Source: Chthoniobacter flavus
Lineage (GTDB): Bacteria > Verrucomicrobiota > Verrucomicrobiia > Chthoniobacterales > DYNR01
Assembly (NCBI GenBank): GCA_020720945.1
Contig: DYNR01000012.1
Coordinates: 1-18,372, forward strand
Reading direction: 5' to 3'
Length of the DNA stretch: 18,372 nucleotides
Shown here in pieces: positions 7,861-13,898 of this stretch. Position numbers and translations under genes: made by a program. The notes beneath the pieces are model-generated. The model searched no databases and was not told where the DNA came from. It saw only the letters and a list, made by a program, of their open reading frames with translations. The first letter of the stretch is position 1; each line of letters starts with the position of its first letter.

Positions 7861-8606
7861 ACCATTGTTTTGCACCATGCCAGAGCGGTGAGAGCGGGTA
7901 TGACTTCTGCGCCTTCGCAGCACGCGCCGAGCGTGTCGCCCGTGAAGCCCCCTATTTTTTTAATGCACCAGATCGAAAAAATAGCGGTTGCAAGAACCGT
8001 TGTAGCAGCAATTTGCAGACCTAGCCAGGAAAGAGAAACCCAGCCGAACGAAGCGAGCCAGAGAGTTGCAACCCATGGGAGAGCAGGCGGGGCGTAGCGG
8101 ACAAACGCCGAGCAAAGACCGCCGTCTGCGCGCGCATAGTTCAAAACGGAAAGCTGGAAGAGCATCGCGCAGCGTCCTGCGAGTGGCATGAGCAGCAATG
8201 TTTGTGGGCGAAGGAATTCGGGAAGCGAAGAGAAGGCGGCGAATTTCATCGAAAAAACCGCGAGGAGAAACAGCGCGCCCATTGTTCCGATTCTGCTATC
8301 GCGCATGATTTCCAGGATGCGCTCCTTGCCCCGCGAGCTGAAAAACCCGTCGCCCGTATCGGCGAGGCCATCCGCGTGCAAGCCCCCCGAGGCTGCGCAG
8401 AGAAAAACGATGGCCCAGACATCCGCCACCGTTTTTCCGAAAAAATGCAGGGCGACGGCATCTGAGGCGACTGCGCACGCCCCGATCAAAAGCCCCACGG
8501 CAGGGAACCAGACCGAGCTGCGGCCGATCGTGCTTTCCGTGCAGGAAACACGACCGACTCCCGGGAAAACCGTCAGGAATTGCAGGGCTGCGACAAAAGA
8601 CCTCAT
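7857..8606 (-). CDS. cobS: Adenosylcobinamide-GDP ribazoletransferase (cobalamin synthase)
   Basis: This polytopic membrane enzyme joins adenosylcobinamide-GDP to alpha-ribazole (phosphate), the last step of nucleotide loop assembly. The protein has 249 residues, normal for the family. It starts with AALQFLTVFP (6-15) and shows the signature GGLHADGLADTGDGFFS (74-90), MRDSRIGTMGAL (101-112) and the C-terminal GGFTGDTLGACCEGAEV (219-235). Hydrophobic helices fill most of the rest (about 33-53, 61-75, 109-125, 175-213). The ATG at 8606 follows the cobT TAG by a single base, and its TGA overlaps the start of the CobD-CobQ gene. The acidic GGLHADGLADTGDG motif is the presumed Mg2+/substrate site of the family. 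Confidence 0.96.
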   Translation of the reverse strand: MRSFVAALQFLTVFPGVGRVSCTESTIGRSSVWFPAVGLLIGACAVASDAVALHFFGKTVADVWAIVFLCAASGGLHADGLADTGDGFFSSRGKERILEIMRDSRIGTMGALFLLAVFSMKFAAFSSLPEFLRPQTLLLMPLAGRCAMLFQLSVLNYARADGGLCSAFVRYAPPALPWVATLWLASFGWVSLSWLGLQIAATTVLATAIFSIWCIKKIGGFTGDTLGACCEGAEVIPALTALAWCKTMV

Positions 8607-8607
8607 C

Positions 8608-9666
8608 CTATGCTTTGGATACTCCCGCTTCGTCGAAAGTTGCGACTTCCGTCAAAATGCGGGCGGCGGCTTCGACAAAATTCATCGCGAGGGAGGCACC
8701 GGTGCCTTCGCCCAAGCGCAGGCCGAGATCGATGAAAGGTTCTTTTTTTAGGTGGGCCAAGATAGCGGCTTGGCCTTGCTCGACGCTCTTGTGAGCGGAG
8801 ATCATGAAGTCTGCGCAGGACGGGCAAATCGCGTGGGCGATCAAGGCGGCAGCAGACGAGATAAAGCCATCCACGACAACAGGTTTGCGGAGGGCGGCAG
8901 CACCCAAGATCAGACCTGCGAGGCCGCCGATTTCAAAGCCGCCGACTTTCGCCAAAACGCCGATGGGATCAAGCGGGTCCGGGTTGTTCACTTTCAGAGA
9001 TTTTTCGATGACGGCGATTTTGTTGGCGAGTTGCCCGTCCTCGATTCCCGTTCCTCGCCCCGTCACGGACGCGACAGATTTTCCGGTGAAAACAGCCGTG
9101 ATCGCGCTGCTCGGTGTCGTGTTGCCGATGCCCATTTCGCCCGTCCCGAAGACATCGGTGGAAGGTGCCAGCAGCGCGACGATTTCTATGCCGGCTTCGA
9201 TGGAATTGACCGCTTGTTCTCGGGTCATTGCGGGGCCTTCCGCCATGTTTGCGGTCCCGTTGCCGATGCGGTTTGCGAGGATTTTTCCGTCTGCGACGAG
9301 GTCGGAAAGTTCTGAGGCGACCCCCATATCGACGACGAGAAGGTGAGCACCTGCGAGTTTCGCGAGGGCGTTGGCACCCGCGCCGCCGTTGACGAAGTTG
9401 TGCACCATCTGTCGGGTGACTTCTTGGGGGTATTTGCTGACGGCAAGGGAGGCGACGCCGTGGTCGCCCGCCATGATGACGAGTGTTTTTTTGTTTACGG
9501 GCGGGCGCATCGAGTCTGTCATGCCAGCCAGATCGACGGCGAGATCCATGAGCCTGCCGAGAGCCCAATGCGGCATCGTGAGGCAATCGAGGCGGGCTTT
9601 GGCGGTGGCGCGGGCGGTTTCCGATTGCGGTTTGATTTGAGCGATTGCTTTTTCTATAAGTGTCAT
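8608..9666 (-). CDS. cobT: Nicotinate-nucleotide--dimethylbenzimidazole phosphoribosyltransferase
   Basis: CobT activates the lower ligand by making alpha-ribazole-5'-phosphate from nicotinate mononucleotide and dimethylbenzimidazole. The protein has 352 residues, the family length. Motifs include LVIMAGDHGVA (62-72), HNFVNGGAGANALA (89-102), GIGNTTPSSAI (179-189), VTGRGTGI (201-208), GGFEIGGLAGL (242-252), VVDGFISSAAALIA (264-277) and LGLRLGEGTGASLA (314-327), whose E320 corresponds to the family's general base. The ATG at 9666 overlaps the cobU stop (ATGA, 9663-9666). The open frame continues far upstream to 10422, but that part reads across cobU out of frame and is not coding. The BluB domain further along the operon supplies its substrate. 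Confidence 0.97.
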   Translation of the reverse strand: MTLIEKAIAQIKPQSETARATAKARLDCLTMPHWALGRLMDLAVDLAGMTDSMRPPVNKKTLVIMAGDHGVASLAVSKYPQEVTRQMVHNFVNGGAGANALAKLAGAHLLVVDMGVASELSDLVADGKILANRIGNGTANMAEGPAMTREQAVNSIEAGIEIVALLAPSTDVFGTGEMGIGNTTPSSAITAVFTGKSVASVTGRGTGIEDGQLANKIAVIEKSLKVNNPDPLDPIGVLAKVGGFEIGGLAGLILGAAALRKPVVVDGFISSAAALIAHAICPSCADFMISAHKSVEQGQAAILAHLKKEPFIDLGLRLGEGTGASLAMNFVEAAARILTEVATFDEAGVSKA

Positions 9667-10268
9667 AATTTTTTTTCTGCTGGTGTTGGTTGGAAAGGGG
9701 GAAGTGCGGGGGGTTTGATGGTGAGAGGGATTCCAGAAACGAGGAAGACGACTTCGTCGCAGGCGGAAGAAAAAATTTGGTTGATGCGGCCGGCGACATC
9801 GCGGAACAGGCGAGAGAGGCGATTGTCGGGGATGATGCCCATGCCGATTTCGTTCGTTACAAAAAAGACGGGGCCCGCGTGGTTTTTTGCGGCGAGCAAG
9901 GCATTTTGGCAGGGGGAGAGAACCGAATTTTCCGAGAAGATGGAACCGGTTTGTTCGGCGTGGTAGAGGAGGTTGTTTGCCCAGAGGGTGAGGCAATCCA
10001 CGAGCACGACGGATGCGGGAGGGCAGGCAGCGAAGGCGGCAGGCAGGTCGGTAGAACATTCGATGGTTTGCCAGTTGCGTCCGGTGCGTTCGGTTTGGTG
10101 GGCGGCAATGCGGGCTTCCATTTCGCTGTCGATACGCGGGCAGGTTGCGATGTAGGAACGGGGGGAGGGGAAGGTTTCTGCGCGGAGTTGGGCGTAAGAG
10201 CTTTTGCCGCTGCGACTTCCGCCGGTGACAAGGACGAGATGGTTGTGGGTAGAAGCGTTTTTGTTCAT
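9663..10268 (-). CDS. cobU: Adenosylcobinamide kinase / adenosylcobinamide-phosphate guanylyltransferase
   Basis: This bifunctional cytoplasmic enzyme phosphorylates adenosylcobinamide and then attaches GMP from GTP to give adenosylcobinamide-GDP. The 201-residue protein has P-loop VTGGSRSGKS (14-23), SYIATCPRIDSEM (38-50), ARIAAHQTER (52-61, with H57 matching the guanylylated histidine position of the family), DCLTLWANN (91-99) and VTNEIGMGIIP (137-147). The C-terminal tail is Pro-rich and ends PAEKKL, longer than in typical homologues. The start was set at the ATG at 10268 because it overlaps the phosphatase stop (ATGA, 10265-10268) and lies 14 residues before the P-loop. The open frame upstream to 10397 is Arg/Pro-rich shadow sequence. 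Confidence 0.95.
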   Translation of the reverse strand: MNKNASTHNHLVLVTGGSRSGKSSYAQLRAETFPSPRSYIATCPRIDSEMEARIAAHQTERTGRNWQTIECSTDLPAAFAACPPASVVLVDCLTLWANNLLYHAEQTGSIFSENSVLSPCQNALLAAKNHAGPVFFVTNEIGMGIIPDNRLSRLFRDVAGRINQIFSSACDEVVFLVSGIPLTIKPPALPPFQPTPAEKKL

Positions 10269-10897
10269 GGCAGAGGAGGGGGAGAGAGGCGGAGGAGGGA
10301 GGCTCCTCCCGAGTAAAGGACGAGTTCTGCGGAAGCTGCGGGCGGGAGGTCGAAGAGGAAAAAATATTTTTCGTGGTCGAGGGCGAGGAGGTGGCAAAGG
10401 AGAGAGCGGAGGGTTCCGCCATGGGAAACGACGGCGGTTCGGGAAGAAGGGTTCGAGCGGATTTTTTGGGCTAGGAGGGAAGTGCGGAGAAGGAAGTTAG
10501 CGTTTGTTTCTGCATCGTTTTTTTCGGAGGGAGGAGCGAAATCGGGGAGTGCCAAAAAACGGTAAAACGCCCGCAATTCTTCTGGGTGGGAAGATGCGAT
10601 GGAAGAGAAAGTTTTTCCTTCCCATGAGCCGAAGTCCCGTTCTTTCAGGTCGTGCAGAATTTCCATTTTTGTCGGTGGGAAAAAGTCGGCGGTTTGCCGG
10701 CAGCGGAGGGCAGGGCTGGAAAGAAGGAGGTCGGGGGCGAAGGTCGCAAAGGAAGGAGCGAGGGCGGAAGCTTGTTTTTTTCCCGTGTCGTTCAAGGGAG
10801 TATCGGAGGGCCCCCCGAAGGTGCCCGCGAGGGTGGATGCGGTGGCGGCGTGGCGCACGAGCAGGAGGTGGCGGGAGGGTTCAGAGTCCGAGTCCAT
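10265..10897 (-). CDS. cobC: Histidine phosphatase family protein, probable alpha-ribazole phosphatase (CobC of Salmonella)
   Basis: This is a phosphoglycerate-mutase-like phosphatase of 210 residues. The RHG-type catalytic motif reads LLLVRHAAT (11-19, with H16 as the phospho-accepting His and R15 beside it). It is followed by LLSSPALRCRQTA, the LKERDFGSWEGKTF acid-catalyst segment, and the second catalytic His in VVSHGGTLRSLL. Its place between the cobalt transporter and cobU suggests it removes the 5' phosphate from alpha-ribazole phosphate (or from adenosylcobalamin phosphate) during loop assembly; the sequence alone cannot fix the substrate, and other small phosphates are possible. The ATG at 10897 overlaps the cbiO 3' end by 17 nt and puts the RHG motif at the usual distance from the N-terminus. 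The name cobC follows Salmonella usage, not the Pseudomonas decarboxylase. Confidence 0.88.
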   Translation of the reverse strand: MDSDSEPSRHLLLVRHAATASTLAGTFGGPSDTPLNDTGKKQASALAPSFATFAPDLLLSSPALRCRQTADFFPPTKMEILHDLKERDFGSWEGKTFSSIASSHPEELRAFYRFLALPDFAPPSEKNDAETNANFLLRTSLLAQKIRSNPSSRTAVVSHGGTLRSLLCHLLALDHEKYFFLFDLPPAASAELVLYSGGASLLRLSPPPLP

Positions 10898-11627
10898 GAC
10901 GCGAGAGGAGTTGGGCGCGAGAAAGGAGGTCGTGGTTTTTTGCGATTTCCTTAGCTGGGCCAAAGGCCAAGAGTTTTCCATCGTGCAAGACTGCGGCAGA
11001 ATCGAACCACGATTGGACGAGGTGGAGGTTGTGGGTTGCGATGAGGAAGCCGATACCGCGTTTTGTGAGAGTGTCAAAAACATCGAGGACGGCATCGCTG
11101 CCAAGAGCGTCCAGGTGGGCGAGAGGTTCGTCCGCCAAAATGATTTGAGGGTTCATGGCGATGACACCGGCGATGGCGACCCGTTTGCGTTGCCCCGAAG
11201 AGAGTTCGTGGACGGGGCGAGCAGCGAGCAGGGAGCAGTGGCAGATCGCCAGAGAATTTTCCACGGCGGCGGCGATTTTTTCGCGGTTCCATCCGAGGTT
11301 GCAGGGGCCGAATGCGACATCTTCTTCTACGGTTGCGGTCAGCAATTGGGCATCGGTTTCTTGAAAAAGGAAGCCTGTATCTGCGCGTAATTCCCTGAGT
11401 TTTTTCGTTGAATAGCCGATGGGAATCCCGTTTTTCAGAATTGTTCCGGAGTCTGGGCGGATGAGACCGTTTCCCATCTGGAGCAAGGTCGATTTTCCTG
11501 CGCCATTCGAGCCGAGGAGCGCGATTTTTTCGCCGGATTCGACTTGCAAGGAAACGCCGTTCACGGCTTGAAAGTCTGCGCCAGGGTAGCGGTAGCGGAC
11601 ATTTTCCCATTTCAAAGAAAAGCTCAT
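10881..11627 (-). CDS. cbiO: Cobalt ECF transporter ATPase CbiO
   Basis: This is the ABC ATPase that powers the CbiMNQO cobalt uptake system on the inner face of the cytoplasmic membrane. The 248-residue protein has all ABC motifs in order: aromatic Tyr in VRYRYPG (10-16), Walker A LLGSNGAGKST (37-47), Q-loop FLFQETDAQL (86-95), signature LSSGQRKRVAIAG (142-154), Walker B IILADEPLAHLD (162-173) and H-loop IATHN (196-200). The NxG-type Walker A and the ETDAQL sequence after the Q-loop are typical of ECF-type ATPases. The ATG at 11627 overlaps the cbiQ stop (ATGA) and has a good SD 9 nt upstream. Only one ATPase gene is present, as expected for CbiO homodimers. Confidence 0.96.
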   Translation of the reverse strand: MSFSLKWENVRYRYPGADFQAVNGVSLQVESGEKIALLGSNGAGKSTLLQMGNGLIRPDSGTILKNGIPIGYSTKKLRELRADTGFLFQETDAQLLTATVEEDVAFGPCNLGWNREKIAAAVENSLAICHCSLLAARPVHELSSGQRKRVAIAGVIAMNPQIILADEPLAHLDALGSDAVLDVFDTLTKRGIGFLIATHNLHLVQSWFDSAAVLHDGKLLAFGPAKEIAKNHDLLSRAQLLSRHGLGL

Positions 11628-12433
11628 AAAATTCTTCCTCCCGCGAAAAGGCTGCCCAGGAAGTTGCCGCCTAACACCAGGCACCATTGCGCCAGCACCG
11701 CAATGGTGGCGACCCCCCATTGCATTGCAGAAAATTTCGGGGTTGGGTGCCAGCGCAGGACGGTTGCGCCAGAACCGCAGCGGGAAGCCATCGCCCGTTC
11801 GGATTTTTTCGCATGGAGCAAGGCACCGACAAAAAGTCCCGAGAGCCACCATGCCGAACAACGCCACGAGTGCCGCCAGCGACTCCATCCATTGCGGGAA
11901 AGAATCGCGGTTGCGCGGGCTTGGGCTTGTTCGGCAAAGACTCCGATCATGCGGAACGAGGAAGCCATGATGTCCACGAGCCATGCGGGAAAACCGGAGT
12001 GCGCCAAGGTTGATTCCAGGGAGGAAAGAGGTGTCGAGCCAGCGATAAAAAACAAAGCGTTGATGCCTGTCAACCCTCTGAAAAACAGCAGGATGGAGCG
12101 TTCGATATGGGCGGGATCCGTCCATGCGATCCACGAAAAAAGGGGGAAGGAAGCCGATGCGGAAGAAGGGGCGGAGGGGGAAAACTCGAAGGCGACCAGC
12201 GAACAGGATGCCACGAGAAAGAGGATGGGGGCACTCCAGAAAAAAAAGACGGAGCGCGTGGGGCGCACCATATTCCACCGGGCGGCGAGGAGCCATGCGG
12301 TGGCGAGCAAGACCGAAGTCGCGAGGTTTGGCGAAGCCCATGCCGCACCGATTCCCGCTAGAGCGACGACGATTTTGCAGGCAGGCTCCACTTCTGCCAT
12401 CCTGCTTCTCCGCGCTACTTGATCCATCCACAT
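11624..12433 (-). CDS. cbiQ: Cobalt ECF transporter membrane (T) component CbiQ
   Basis: CbiQ is the integral membrane scaffold that couples the CbiO ATPase to the substrate-binding CbiM. The protein has 269 residues. Hydrophobic helices lie near residues 19-52, 61-82, 113-131 and 190-207, with a last one near 238-255. Family features are RGLTGINALFFIAGSTPLSS (119-138) and two coupling motifs resembling the Ala-Arg-Gly boxes, QARATAILSRNG (171-182) and ERAMASRCGSG (212-222). The ATG at 12433 was chosen because it lies 23 nt after the cbiN stop with a GGAAG about 10 nt upstream; an in-frame ATG two codons later (12427) is equally compatible. The open frame extending up to 12595 overlaps cbiN and is not supported. 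Confidence 0.9.
   Translation of the reverse strand: MWMDQVARRSRMAEVEPACKIVVALAGIGAAWASPNLATSVLLATAWLLAARWNMVRPTRSVFFFWSAPILFLVASCSLVAFEFSPSAPSSASASFPLFSWIAWTDPAHIERSILLFFRGLTGINALFFIAGSTPLSSLESTLAHSGFPAWLVDIMASSFRMIGVFAEQAQARATAILSRNGWSRWRHSWRCSAWWLSGLFVGALLHAKKSERAMASRCGSGATVLRWHPTPKFSAMQWGVATIAVLAQWCLVLGGNFLGSLFAGGRIL
11634..11642 (-). promoter_or_regulatory. Ribosome binding site of cbiO inside cbiQ
   Basis: Read on the minus strand this is GGGAGGAAG, with GGAGG ending 9 nt before the cbiO ATG at 11627. It is one of the few strong SD sequences in the operon, suggesting extra ATPase synthesis beyond coupling to cbiQ. Confidence 0.6.
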
Positions 12434-12456
12434 AGAGCCGTTGCTTCCGTTTTCCT

Positions 12457-12741
12457 TTAGAGTTTGCCGGCGTTTTTTTTCCCCGCCAGCCAGCCGAAGC
12501 CGAAAGCGATAACTCCCGTTCCTAGAGAGGCTTGCAAAGCGAAGAGAGAGGATTCGATTTCTTTGGAGGGAGGCGACCAAAACGGGCGTAGCCACGGGGA
12601 GTAATCTTTTTGGATTTCGTTGACCGCGGTTTCCACTTTGTCGTCTGTCCCAGAAAATTCCGCGGAGGAATCGTTGGCGAAGTAAAGTAGCGGGGTGACG
12701 AAGAGGGCGATGGATGCGAGAAGGAGGAGCCAGTTTTTCAT
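12457..12741 (-). CDS. cbiN: Cobalt transport protein CbiN
   Basis: This small auxiliary subunit of the CbiMNQO transporter is known in the family to be needed for cobalt transfer into CbiM. The protein has 94 residues. It has an N-terminal membrane helix (about 3-22), a short extracytoplasmic loop with FSGTDDKVETAVNEIQKDY (29-47), the hallmark SPWLRPFWSPPSKEIESSLF (48-67), and a second helix (about 66-86) including LQASLGTGVIAFGFG. The ATG at 12741 lies 14 nt after the cbiM stop. There is no SD; the minus strand just upstream is pyrimidine-rich, so translation probably depends on coupling to cbiM. Confidence 0.94.
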   Translation of the reverse strand: MKNWLLLLASIALFVTPLLYFANDSSAEFSGTDDKVETAVNEIQKDYSPWLRPFWSPPSKEIESSLFALQASLGTGVIAFGFGWLAGKKNAGKL

Positions 12742-12755
12742 GGGAGAAAAGGAGG

Positions 12756-13490
12756 TTATTTTGTTTCGGGAGCCGAGATTTTTTTAGGAGTGCGGAGGAA
12801 GCCGAGTTCGCGCAAATCTTCGGGGTTGTATTTGGTTAAAAGATTGAAAACCAAGGCGGCAAGGCAGGCTTCCGCGATGGCGATCGGGATTTGAGTCACC
12901 CCGAAGAGAGCTAAAAATTTTGTTGCGCTGGCAAAGAAGCCCCCTTCTGTTGCAGGAAAAGCGGCGGCAAGCTGTAGTGAGGTTGTGATGTAAGTGCTCC
13001 AGTCCGAGAGGGTTGCAGCGAAAAACACGCAAACGGCGGGAGGGGTGCCGATTTTGTTCGTAGCGCGGAAAGTCCCCCACGCGACAAAGGAGCCGACTAC
13101 CGCCATGCTAAAGGCGTTTGCCCCTAGGGTGGTCAACCCGCCGTGCGCCAGCAAGATCGTCTGGAAGAGCAAAGAAATTGTGCCCAGCAAAACCATAGGC
13201 AGAGGACCGAAAAGGATTGCGCCGAGGGCGATGCCTGTTGGGTGGGAGCAAGAGCCGGTCACGCTGGGAATTTTTAGTGCGCTCAAAACGAAAACCAGAG
13301 CGCCCATCATAGCCAAGAGCATCCGCAGGTGTGGGGCATCTTCGTAGATTTTTTTCACACGCTTTGCGCTGAGAATCCAGAAAGGGATTATCGCAGCAAA
13401 CCAGAGGGCTGCCCATAGCGGGGGCAAGAAGCCTTCCATGATGTGCATCCCCAAGAGGGGAGGACAGCCAAGAGTTGGAATCGAAAACAT
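12756..13490 (-). CDS. cbiM: Cobalt ECF transporter substrate-binding component CbiM, with short N-terminal extension
   Basis: CbiM is the polytopic S-component that binds Co2+ in the membrane. The reading from 13490 gives 244 residues. Marks are MHIMEGFLPPLWAALW (15-30), LKIPSVTGSCSHPTG (72-86, with H83 at the metal-binding SHPTG), LLAHGGLTTLGANAFSM (113-129) and FFAATLSDWSTYITTSLQ (156-173). In the family the N-terminal M-H-I begins the mature protein and the His binds metal. Here 14 residues (MFSIPTLGCPPLLG) precede it if translation starts at 13490, which has a strong AAGGAG exactly 10 nt upstream. The alternative ATG at 13448 gives MHIMEG directly (230 residues) but has no SD. It is the first gene after the cobalamin riboswitch. 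Confidence 0.93.
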   Translation of the reverse strand: MFSIPTLGCPPLLGMHIMEGFLPPLWAALWFAAIIPFWILSAKRVKKIYEDAPHLRMLLAMMGALVFVLSALKIPSVTGSCSHPTGIALGAILFGPLPMVLLGTISLLFQTILLAHGGLTTLGANAFSMAVVGSFVAWGTFRATNKIGTPPAVCVFFAATLSDWSTYITTSLQLAAAFPATEGGFFASATKFLALFGVTQIPIAIAEACLAALVFNLLTKYNPEDLRELGFLRTPKKISAPETK

Positions 13491-13500
13491 TCAGTCGTAT

Positions 13501-13506
13501 CTCCTT
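13501..13506 (-). promoter_or_regulatory. Shine-Dalgarno of cbiM
   Basis: Minus strand AAGGAG, 10 nt before the ATG at 13490. It decides in favour of the longer cbiM start and is the natural target of riboswitch control of translation. Confidence 0.7.
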
Positions 13507-13523
13507 GCCGGATAAACGCCGGC
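13507..13523 (-). promoter_or_regulatory. Small hairpin directly beside the cbiM SD (possible expression-platform stem)
   Basis: Minus strand GCCGG-CGTTTAT-CCGGC, a perfect 5-bp GC stem with a 7-nt loop that ends on the base next to the AAGGAG. There is no T-run after it, so it is not a terminator. Its loop contains GCGU, which can pair with ACGC in the B12-box region of the riboswitch; such loop-loop contact (L5-L13) is how many cobalamin riboswitches act on translation. That role is inferred. Confidence 0.4.
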
Positions 13524-13535
13524 GGTTGATGGTTT

Positions 13536-13696
13536 GGAGCTGTTCACAAATAGCATAAACAAAATCTGCTCGTCCTTTTGCAGCCATCCTGCGTTGCTCC
13601 TCAGTTACAGACCACAGAGGGTATGCGCCTTCGTTGCTCCTTGGCTGACTACAAAATGACTTCGCATCTTTGATCCTGTTATTTGTGAACGGCTCC
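13536..13696. repeat. 161-bp MITE-like segment with 19-bp imperfect terminal inverted repeats
   Basis: The plus-strand ends are GGAGCTGTTCACAAATAGC (13536-13554) and GTTATTTGTGAACGGCTCC (13678-13696). The reverse complement of the second matches the first at 17 of 19 positions. The 123-bp interior carries a 14-bp direct repeat, CCTGCGTTGCTCCT (13588-13601) and CCTTCGTTGCTCCT (13628-13641), 40 bp apart. Base use is less GC-rich than the flanking genes. No clear target-site duplication is visible. It contains no transposase; if mobile it would be non-autonomous. The alternative is that the two arms are a long-range stem of the riboswitch expression platform. Copy number elsewhere in the genome cannot be seen from this window. 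Confidence 0.65.
13588..13641. repeat. Pair of 14-bp direct repeats inside the inverted-repeat segment
   Basis: CCTGCGTTGCTCCT and CCTTCGTTGCTCCT differ at one base and are 40 bp apart. They lie within the MITE-like segment and are part of its internal structure. Confidence 0.7.
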
Positions 13697-13703
13697 TTAT
13701 CAA

Positions 13704-13898
13704 AAGGATCGGTCTCCCGGCTTCTTTTCTTTTTTCGTGCGAACTTGAACACTCGTTGTCCGAGTTTCGCATGAAAGAGGAAAAGTCACGGTAGCGTAAC
13801 TGTCCTGGACTTGCACCAGGTTCCCTTTTTATCCTGTTCGAGCAGGAAATCCTTTCGCGTGGTGGAAGGCGTTTTTGCACCGTCCACCACAGGTGGCA
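13704..13898 (-). ncRNA. Cobalamin riboswitch aptamer
   Basis: The minus strand downstream of folB carries the conserved cobalamin aptamer parts in order: GGTGC (13877-13881), AAAAAGGGAA (13821-13830), GGTGCAAGTCC (13807-13817), GGACAG, the B12-box variant GCTACCGTGAC (13785-13795) and the 3' closing AGCCGGGAGACC (13711-13722). It precedes cbiM and a whole cobalamin operon, the classic context. Its 5' end abuts the folB stop at 13899, so the promoter must lie inside or before folB. No convincing terminator stem plus U-run lies between aptamer and cbiM, so control of translation at the cbiM SD is more likely than attenuation. Exact helix borders are approximate. Confidence 0.94.

Noticed and set aside
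9667..10422. Upstream extension of the cobT frame to give a 604-residue protein
   Set aside because: The extra part overlaps cobU out of frame and is Pro/Arg/Ser-rich; CobT similarity begins at the ATG at 9666.
13697..13710. CCTT-AAGG mini-stem after the aptamer as a terminator
   Set aside because: The stem is only four base pairs and no U-run follows on the minus strand.
13108..13752. Minus-strand frame of 214 codons across the element and into cbiM
   Set aside because: It overlaps cbiM in another frame and crosses the riboswitch and repeat; no family recognised. Treated as chance openness of the element and as a shadow of cbiM.
13605..13880. Minus-strand 91-codon frame inside the riboswitch
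   Set aside because: It reads through the conserved aptamer, whose base conservation is explained by RNA structure; no SD and no protein motif.
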